DNA of 64,000 nt from Chloroflexota bacterium (GTDB lineage Bacteria; Chloroflexota; Anaerolineae; Anaerolineales; Villigracilaceae). The translations under genes and the position numbers were made by a program. Shown here in pieces: positions 58,063-64,000 of this stretch. The notes below the pieces were generated by a model, which was not told the DNA's origin, did no database searches, and saw only the letters and a program-made list of their open reading frames with translations. The stretch's first letter is position 1, and the number at the start of each line of letters is the position of its first letter. The stretch lies in the NCBI GenBank assembly GCA_016213105.1, contig JACRBN010000016.1, forward strand, positions 186,001 to 250,000, given 5' to 3'.

Positions 58063-59055
58063 TTAGCCCACTTGCAAACTGATATTGGGCTGTGTTTGTC
58101 GGGTGGTCTCGCGCGCCTGGGGTCCCAGCCTGGGGTAACGCCTGCGTTCCAGGCACTCAGGCCAGGGCTGTTCGGGCAGGGCGCGCGTCCCATCCACGTG
58201 GAAGCGCAGCATGCCCTCGGTCTTGGCCAGCATCGGGTTGGACGGGTCGCGCTTCAACAGTTTCTGCGACCACGCCAGGATCGTCGGGTTTTCCAGCGGC
58301 TCCAGCAGCGGATGAAAGTCCACGCATTGGCGCACGGCCCTGGGCTTCAGTCCCATGCGGAACTTGAACTCGTCCACGTTGGCCGGCGCATCCAGCGACT
58401 GCACGGTGTAGAAAATCTGGTTCACACCCGGGCGTTCGAGCATGTTACAGGTGGCCGCATAAAAAACCGCGTTGTTGACGTGATTGCACAGGAAGCGGCT
58501 GTGGCTGAGCGCATACGGCACATTGAACACATCGTCGATGCGGCAGATGATCAGCGCGCCCGCCAGTTCCCCCTGCTCGATCCCCGCCCAGGCTTCGAAG
58601 CCGGGCAGGCCGTCGGCGGCGCGGCAAATGCCTTCCCATTCGGTTTGGGTCATGCTGCGGAGACGGTCCTGACGCGCCAGCGTATCCCGCTGCAAGTCCC
58701 AGCCTTCGGTGGCCAACCGCTCGAACGAAATCTGCTCCACGCAGAAATGAGCCAGCCCGCGCTTGATGCCGTTCCTGGTCTGCGACTTGAGCATGTCCAT
58801 GTGATAGGGCTTTTGCAGCACGACGTGATAACTGGCTTTGCCCCCATAAAAGTTGAGCGGCGCGGAATATCGCACGGCCACAATGCCATGATTCAGCATC
58901 AGGTCGCGAATTTCATTTTCCTCCGGGCGGATCACCCAGTGGTATGGAAATGCCTGGAACACGCGCGGCCCGGCTTCGTACCAGTAACTGCTGGCAGTGC
59001 GGTAGACCTGGTGCCCCTGACGGCGCATCCATTCTGCAAAATTCTCGGCGTTCAT
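58063..59055 (-). CDS. FemAB-like (GNAT-fold) acyltransferase
   Basis: The 330-residue protein resembles the FemAB/BioF2-like acetyltransferase group: an N-terminal GNAT half (HQVYRTASSYWYEAGPRVFQAFPYHWVI), NGIKRGLAHF (RNxxR-like), and GELAGALIICRIDDVFNVPYALSHSRFL. Members add acyl or aminoacyl groups to peptidoglycan or sugars. AGGAGGT precedes ATG 59055, which is preferred over 59073. Its place in the sugar cluster suggests decoration of the polymer. Confidence 0.75.
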   Translation of the reverse strand: MNAENFAEWMRRQGHQVYRTASSYWYEAGPRVFQAFPYHWVIRPEENEIRDLMLNHGIVAVRYSAPLNFYGGKASYHVVLQKPYHMDMLKSQTRNGIKRGLAHFCVEQISFERLATEGWDLQRDTLARQDRLRSMTQTEWEGICRAADGLPGFEAWAGIEQGELAGALIICRIDDVFNVPYALSHSRFLCNHVNNAVFYAATCNMLERPGVNQIFYTVQSLDAPANVDEFKFRMGLKPRAVRQCVDFHPLLEPLENPTILAWSQKLLKRDPSNPMLAKTEGMLRFHVDGTRALPEQPWPECLERRRYPRLGPQARETTRQTQPNISLQVG

Positions 59056-59076
59056 GATACCTCCTGTGTACATGGC

Positions 59077-60309
59077 TTAACGAACGGTTGTGCAGAGAGA
59101 CGTGAAAAGCGTTTCGTATTCATCGATGCAATGGGAGCGGGCATAATTCTTTTCGAGGCAGGAGCGCCCATTGCGTCCCATTTGGATTAATTGGGGCTCC
59201 TGGGCCTTCAGGTGCAGGATGGCGGCCGCCAGTTTCTCCGGCGACTCGGGCGGGACATTCCAGCCGCAGCCTGCCGCCTCGACGATCTGCATCACATCAC
59301 TTCCAGGCGGAGTCACGGCCAACACCGGCCGCGCGCTGGCCATCACGTTGAAGATCTTGCTCGGCAGCGAGGAAAGCGCCGCGCCGGCATTAAGCGTCAC
59401 AAGATTGATGTCGGATGCTGCGAGCATCTCCGCGAAAAGTTCACGCGGCTGGTAGGGAAGGAATTGAATATTGGTCAGGCGCCGTTCCTGCATTTCTGCA
59501 ATGAGCGTATCTTTCTTGACCCCTTCCCCAACAATCACAAATTGAATATCGTTTCTTTCTTTTAGAATTACGGCGGCGTGCAGGACATCTTCGAGGCAGG
59601 AGGTTAAACCGATATTGCCCGCATACATGACCACGAACTTATCGTTGAGACCGCATTTCTGTCGAAACCCGTTTTCCTTCTGCATCGGATGCACCGCATC
59701 CGGGTCGGCCCAGATCGGGATGACTTTTATTTTCGAATCGGGAACGCCCTTGCCCAACAGGTTCCTTCGGAAGTTTTCCGAAATGACGGATATACGCTGC
59801 GAATGTTTGTACTGAAACAGTTCGATCGCGCGGAAGAAGCCGATGACGCGCTGGTTGGTCATCACACCGGCGGCAATGGCCGCATCGGGGTACAGGTCTT
59901 CGAGCTGAAGCACCCAGGGGGCGCGCCAAATGCGGCTGAGCAGCCAGGCTGTAAGTCCAAGGGGCAGCGGAGGCGAATAGCTCAGGATCACATCGGGGCG
60001 GCCGGCCAAAAGTCCGCCGTGGAAGGCGGTCACGCTGTAGGTCCCGTAATGCAGCAGACGCGGCAGAATCCTCGTGGAGGGCGAAATGTAACTCCAGGTG
60101 CGAATGACGCGCACACCGTCCAGGCTCTCGTCCGCATAAAAACGGTTGCGATAGCCCTTGAAGACACGGCCGTACGGGTAGCTGGGCGCTCCCGTCACCA
60201 CCGTGACTTGATGACCGCGCCGGGCCAGGTCCGTGGCCAGTTCCGTGATCAGGACCGCCGCGCTGACATTTTCGGGGGCATAACATTGTCCCAGGATGAG
60301 GATGCGCAT
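59077..60309 (-). CDS. WbuB-like family 4 glycosyltransferase
   Basis: The 410-residue protein starts MRILILGQCYAPENVSAAVLITELATDLARRGH and has the WbuB-type TGAPSYPYGRVFKGYRNR, LQLEDLYPDAAIAAG, VMYAGNIGLTSCLEDVL and AALSSLPSKIFNVMASARPVLA. The family transfers acetamido sugars such as FucNAc to lipid-linked intermediates. The ATG at 60309 shares one base with the stop of the preceding gene. Confidence 0.9.
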   Translation of the reverse strand: MRILILGQCYAPENVSAAVLITELATDLARRGHQVTVVTGAPSYPYGRVFKGYRNRFYADESLDGVRVIRTWSYISPSTRILPRLLHYGTYSVTAFHGGLLAGRPDVILSYSPPLPLGLTAWLLSRIWRAPWVLQLEDLYPDAAIAAGVMTNQRVIGFFRAIELFQYKHSQRISVISENFRRNLLGKGVPDSKIKVIPIWADPDAVHPMQKENGFRQKCGLNDKFVVMYAGNIGLTSCLEDVLHAAVILKERNDIQFVIVGEGVKKDTLIAEMQERRLTNIQFLPYQPRELFAEMLAASDINLVTLNAGAALSSLPSKIFNVMASARPVLAVTPPGSDVMQIVEAAGCGWNVPPESPEKLAAAILHLKAQEPQLIQMGRNGRSCLEKNYARSHCIDEYETLFTSLCTTVR

Positions 60310-61463
60310 CAGCTTTGCCTTGCGGGGAGGGGCGACCCGGGGAAAATAATTTGCAGCAATTTCCCGACCACGGCATCCGCACAAAATTCACGGCCTTTCA
60401 GGTGGTTGGCGCGGCCCAGCTCTTTTCTTAAGGTCGGATTTACAGCCAGCAGCAGGATAGCCTCTGCCAGGGCATCGCTGTTTTGCGTCGGCACCAGTAG
60501 GCCATTGACTCCGTTCTTGATCAGCTCAGGAATGGTGCGGATTTGCGTGCTGATGGCCGGGACGCCCGCGTGCATGGCCTCGATCAACACGCCCGGGTGT
60601 CCCTCCGTATCGTAATACGTGGGCAAAACAAGCGCATCATAGTTCGCGATCAATTGCGGGCCCGTCCCAGGCTCGGCCATGCCGCAATAACGGGCATTGG
60701 GATTCGACCCGATCCCGTTCATGAACTCGTCATGGATTTCATCATGAATGGGACCGTAAAAATCACAGGTCACCTTTTCATCGCACATGCGCGAAACGAG
60801 CTTGAGAGCCTCCAGCAAAACGAGCGGACCTTTGAGCCTCGTAATATGGCCGAGGAAGATCAAGTGAAGTTCGGAAAAATCTGTTTTGGGAGCCGGGGAA
60901 ATGGAAGCCAGCGGCCTGCAGCCAGGCAGGTATTGGGCATTGGCGCAACCCAGCCTGCGCAGATCCTCTTCGAGCAATCGGGTCTGAGTCAGAATGCCAT
61001 CCGTGCCGCGCAGGAACCACAGCATGTATTTCTGAATTGGCTTGATCTGCGCATTGATGAACAGGTCCAAGCCTGCGCCGACCGGCTTGAGAAAATAGGG
61101 TTTGCCGTATATGCGGGCCAGGAACCACAAGATGGGCGCCAGGGTGAGCGCAAACAGATCATTCGCAAACACCAACACCGCATCGCACCGTGAAATTTCA
61201 CGAAGGTATTTTGGAAGGATGTACAGGGAGCGCTTGATCTTTTCGAATTTAAAACCCGACATCTCTTTCCTGACATCCAGCGTGGGCGAAGTGTTGATCA
61301 GGACCACCTCAAGGGTCGGATAATGCGCAAACTCCCCGAGCATGGCCTGCACCGTCAACGGCGACCCGCCGATGGGAGGCGGTTTGGGACCAACCATCAG
61401 CAGCCGTCTGCCCTGGCTGGCCGCCTGTACCTGTAATTTGCCGACAAAATCCACTTTTTGCAT
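60309..61463 (-). CDS. Family 4 glycosyltransferase
   Basis: The 384-residue GT-B protein has an N-terminal GPKPPPIGGSPLTVQAML and FLKPVGAGLDLF, and the C-terminal HLIFLGHITRLKGPLVLLEAL, PTYYDTEGHPGVLIEAMHAGVPAIST. These correspond to the donor-binding EX7E region. It extends the lipid-linked repeat unit. ATG 61463 is preferred; a TTG at 61478 would overlap the stop of the lyase gene. Confidence 0.87.
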   Translation of the reverse strand: MQKVDFVGKLQVQAASQGRRLLMVGPKPPPIGGSPLTVQAMLGEFAHYPTLEVVLINTSPTLDVRKEMSGFKFEKIKRSLYILPKYLREISRCDAVLVFANDLFALTLAPILWFLARIYGKPYFLKPVGAGLDLFINAQIKPIQKYMLWFLRGTDGILTQTRLLEEDLRRLGCANAQYLPGCRPLASISPAPKTDFSELHLIFLGHITRLKGPLVLLEALKLVSRMCDEKVTCDFYGPIHDEIHDEFMNGIGSNPNARYCGMAEPGTGPQLIANYDALVLPTYYDTEGHPGVLIEAMHAGVPAISTQIRTIPELIKNGVNGLLVPTQNSDALAEAILLLAVNPTLRKELGRANHLKGREFCADAVVGKLLQIIFPGSPLPARQS

Positions 61464-61474
61464 GGTCTGGTCTC

Positions 61475-62956
61475 TCAATCGAGCGGGTTCGTGCCGTTAA
61501 GAAATTCCTCGATATTGGTGTATCCATCCCCATCGTGATCGGCGGCGGCAGTGGTGGGATCGCCGGGAGCGAAGCCATATTGTTCCTCCCATTGATCCGG
61601 CATCCCGTCCTGGTCCACATCCGCGCAGGGATCGGAGGACGGGATCGTCAGCCAGCCGCCCACCTCGGCGGGATCGTCGATGATCCGACCGCTGCCGTTG
61701 CGCACATCGTTGACGATGCGCGCGTCGATGGCATCCCTGCGTGAAAAGAACGCGCCGTCGCAGGCCAGGCCAAGATTGGCTCCCGCACCCGCCAGAACCT
61801 GGTCGTAGGCCTCGAGCGCGGAGGTTGTGGTGATAAACGGAACGGGGATGGGCGTGGAAACCACAAAGGGCCGGGCCTGCGGGTCGACGATGTCGATCTC
61901 GGGCTGGGCGCCGTCGAACCGCTGCGGGCCGATATTTCCAAAAACGAAGATTTGCGCTCCCAGGATGGCTTCGCTGGCAATGTTGACGCCATATTTCCCA
62001 GGGTCCGTATCCGCGCCGGGTTTGAAATAATTCGCAATGTAGTTGACGGGCATGACGGTCAACTGGTGCTGGAAGTCCACATGGCTGAATGACCCAAAGG
62101 GATTGTAGACCACGTTGTTCACCACATCGGTCACACCGCTGGTCGAGACCAGCGGATTGCGCTCGCCGTTGTGGGCCATGAGATTATGGTGAAAGGAGAT
62201 GTTGCCTGCGCCGGGTTGATCCTTGTTCTCATCGCTGGCATAACCGCCGAGCAGCACGCCCTTGCTGTGGCAGCCCTTGGGGTGGATGCTGCAATTCAAG
62301 CCTTCCGCAAAAATATTCCATTGAATGGAAAGGTTGTGAACGTCATACCAGGTCGCCAGGTCGCGGTTCACCGCCCAACTGATGGAGTTGTGGTCGATGA
62401 CGACGTTGTAGGTGTCATGAGCATCCGTTGCCAAAATCATCACCCCGTCCCCCGCCGACGGCGGACCCGCGCGCAGCGTAAGATAGCGGATGACGACATC
62501 ATGCGTCTCGATCTCAAGGATCGCCTCCACGGCCGGGTTCAGGCTGCGCAGGGTAATGCCAGCGCCCGGGGAACTCTGACCGGCAATCGTAACGTACGGG
62601 CTGGAGATCACCAAACTGGATTCGAGCCCGATTGTGCCCGCCAGGCGAAAGACGATGATCCGCGGTCCTTCCGCTTCGACGGCGTCCCGCAGGGAGCCGG
62701 GCCCGGTGTCGTCCAGGGTGGTCACCTCGATCACCCTCCCGCCGCGGCCGCCCACCGTTAAAGCTCCGAACCCCTCCGCCCCCGGGAAAGCGAGGAGCCG
62801 CTCAGGGTCAGGAGTGGGCGAAGCGGTCACGGGGGTGTTCATCCGCGTGGGGGTGGGAATTGCGACAGACTCCGCAATCGGCAAACAACTCGACGAAAGG
62901 AGCAGGGCCGCTAAAACAAAACCCAGCGTCGAAGCCACCCCTGATTTGGTCGTCAT
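61475..62956 (-). CDS. Pectate-lyase-like lipoprotein with C-terminal calcium repeats
   Basis: The 493-residue lipoprotein has a lipobox with Cys24 (LLSSSC), a Thr/Pro linker, then a PL1/PL9-type beta-helix (about 55-400): FPGAEGFGALTVGGRGGRVIEVT, GSLRDAVEAEGPRIIVF, DVVIRYLTLRAG, VIDHNSISWAVNRDL. The end has two EF-hand-like repeats (DVDQDGMPDQWEEQYG, DHDGDGYTNIEEFLNG) of the thrombospondin-3/dockerin type. It may cut the polymer made by this cluster, or bind it. It overlaps the Wzy gene by one base. Confidence 0.85.
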   Translation of the reverse strand: MTTKSGVASTLGFVLAALLLSSSCLPIAESVAIPTPTRMNTPVTASPTPDPERLLAFPGAEGFGALTVGGRGGRVIEVTTLDDTGPGSLRDAVEAEGPRIIVFRLAGTIGLESSLVISSPYVTIAGQSSPGAGITLRSLNPAVEAILEIETHDVVIRYLTLRAGPPSAGDGVMILATDAHDTYNVVIDHNSISWAVNRDLATWYDVHNLSIQWNIFAEGLNCSIHPKGCHSKGVLLGGYASDENKDQPGAGNISFHHNLMAHNGERNPLVSTSGVTDVVNNVVYNPFGSFSHVDFQHQLTVMPVNYIANYFKPGADTDPGKYGVNIASEAILGAQIFVFGNIGPQRFDGAQPEIDIVDPQARPFVVSTPIPVPFITTTSALEAYDQVLAGAGANLGLACDGAFFSRRDAIDARIVNDVRNGSGRIIDDPAEVGGWLTIPSSDPCADVDQDGMPDQWEEQYGFAPGDPTTAAADHDGDGYTNIEEFLNGTNPLD

Positions 62957-63999
62957 CAGCGCGCCTCGGTTTTGATCGCAGGGCTGGCAGGAGACGGGAA
63001 GCGTTCGATGTCCCTGGAAGTATTCGTTACGGCCCGCCTGGCATGCAACTGCTCGCGGGTGAAATTCCCCTCGATGACAATAAAATTAAGCAACAGCCAG
63101 GTCAGCTTTCTGAATTCCCAGGAGAGCGAAAGAACGCCGATAACCCAGGTCAGGAAAATAGCCACCCAGAAACCCGCGTTTCCATTGGGGATGTTCAGCG
63201 CGCGCATAAAAACGACGGCCAGAATGGCAAGGAACAGGGTAAATCCGATAAAGCCCGTCTCCGCCGCAATCGACACAAAGGTGTTGTGAGCCGCCGAACC
63301 GATGACCACATCCAGGGTCCCTCCGCCCGAGCCGGTGAAGGGCTGCTCCTCCAGCACCAGGATGGCCTTCCACCACAATTCCACGCGGCCGCCAAGGTCG
63401 GCGGATTCAATCGAAGCGCCCAGCGTGCCCAGGCGGGCGGTGACCGATTGGGGGATGAATGGATACAGCATCAGGAGGGCCAGCAGGAGGATGCCAAAGA
63501 CCAGCATCTTTCGGTCGAATTTGATCTGCTGCGTCACCACCAGGTAAATGCCAAACGGGATCACCGCGATCAGCGAGGTGCGACTCCCGGTGAGCACAAT
63601 CGAAAAAACAGCCAGGGGAATGTAAGCCAGGTTGATCAATCTCAAAATGGTGCCCACCCTGCCCGGCTTGGCCACAAAAAATAATTGCATGGCAATCGGC
63701 AGCCCAATCATCAGGATCAGGGCCAGGTCGACGGCATTCACGCCCGTGGCGCTGTAGCGTCCCTCGTACACGACGGCGGCATTGCCCTGGATGTAATTGG
63801 TGATCGAACTGGTGATAAGCACATACCCGCCAAAGATATATGCCTGGAGGCCGGCCATGAGATCTTCAGGTTGCTGAAACAATTCCCAGAATACGAGCAT
63901 GAGAAGGTAAATCTGACCGTAGGTTTTGATGCGTTGAAGCGTGCTGTCCGTGTCCGAGCTCCAAAAAATGCTCACGACATTCCATAGAAAGAAAAGCAA
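62956..63999 (-). CDS. O-antigen ligase/Wzy-like polymerase, 5'-truncated
   Basis: The visible 347 residues hold about nine membrane helices with a large loop containing SIESADLGGRVELWWKAILVLEEQPFTGSGGGTLDVVIGSAAHNTFVSIAAETG, the Wzy_C/WaaL signature with its conserved Arg and His. The end has a cytoplasmic tail. It joins lipid-linked repeat units or transfers the chain to its acceptor. The gene runs off the right edge, so its true start is not seen. Confidence 0.85.
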   Translation of the reverse strand: MLFFLWNVVSIFWSSDTDSTLQRIKTYGQIYLLMLVFWELFQQPEDLMAGLQAYIFGGYVLITSSITNYIQGNAAVVYEGRYSATGVNAVDLALILMIGLPIAMQLFFVAKPGRVGTILRLINLAYIPLAVFSIVLTGSRTSLIAVIPFGIYLVVTQQIKFDRKMLVFGILLLALLMLYPFIPQSVTARLGTLGASIESADLGGRVELWWKAILVLEEQPFTGSGGGTLDVVIGSAAHNTFVSIAAETGFIGFTLFLAILAVVFMRALNIPNGNAGFWVAIFLTWVIGVLSLSWEFRKLTWLLLNFIVIEGNFTREQLHARRAVTNTSRDIERFPSPASPAIKTEAR

Positions 64000-64000
64000 T

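Noticed and set aside
44318-64000. Prophage or defence island
   Set aside because: No integrase, structural phage, nuclease or toxin-antitoxin genes are visible; the region is explained by surface polysaccharide and surface protein genes.

Overview
The window reads as a stretch of a moderately GC-rich genome of a Chloroflexota bacterium, most likely class Anaerolineae. That placement is an inference from three surface proteins with cysteine-bearing SLH triads, a DUF1906-type surface protein, a topoisomerase I with a fused N-terminal zinc ribbon, sigma70-type promoters, and the lack of outer-membrane genes. No taxonomic marker was compared by search.

Layout. 1-6.4 kb: the end of a short-chain dehydrogenase, a hotdog thioesterase, an aspartate/glutamate-racemase-family protein, a large SLH surface protein, a small lipoprotein, YbaK and a cyclic-nucleotide-binding protein. 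6.4-15 kb: Rel (p)ppGpp synthetase/hydrolase, a frameshifted SLH/ELWxxDG surface protein, MoeA, a VKOR-type oxidoreductase, a TrmH-type rRNA methyltransferase, a cupredoxin lipoprotein and a CDF-like transporter. 15-19.3 kb: a probable translation-inhibitor response operon. It has a promoter, a six-codon leader ORF and an intrinsic terminator, then an ABC-F protein, two paralogous AadA-like nucleotidyltransferases and a nucleoside hydrolase between them. 19.3-32 kb: glycosyltransferases, envelope proteins (G5/3D, LCP, L,D-transpeptidase), RsmA, a roadblock/V4R/response-regulator operon, tRNA-Asp and tRNA-Leu, dGTPase and GreA. 32-43.5 kb (minus strand): topA with two tiny unannotated membrane proteins and a methyltransferase, dprA-manC, rpsP-khpA-rimM, a two-component system and ffh. 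43.6-44.2 kb: tRNA-Phe, tRNA-Gly, tRNA-Cys and a decayed tRNA-Cys tail. 44.3-64 kb (minus strand): a 2576-residue MBG/YDG-repeat SLH protein below an exopolysaccharide cluster (Wzy/ligase, pectate-lyase-like lipoprotein, two GT4 enzymes, FemAB-like protein, an unknown Cys protein, sugar-phosphate transferase, nucleotidyltransferase, DegT aminotransferase, Wzz/BY-kinase-like protein). The window ends inside the Wzy/ligase gene.

How the genes fit together. Much of the window builds the cell surface: ManC supplies GDP-mannose, the EPS cluster builds and exports a polymer, LCP may attach glycopolymers to the wall, and SLH proteins probably dock on secondary wall polymer. The most notable regulatory signal is the attenuator-like leader ahead of the ABC-F operon. 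A second theme is that many intergenic gaps hold short perfect palindromes whose arms differ from copy to copy while staying self-complementary; several contain the stop codons of flanking genes.
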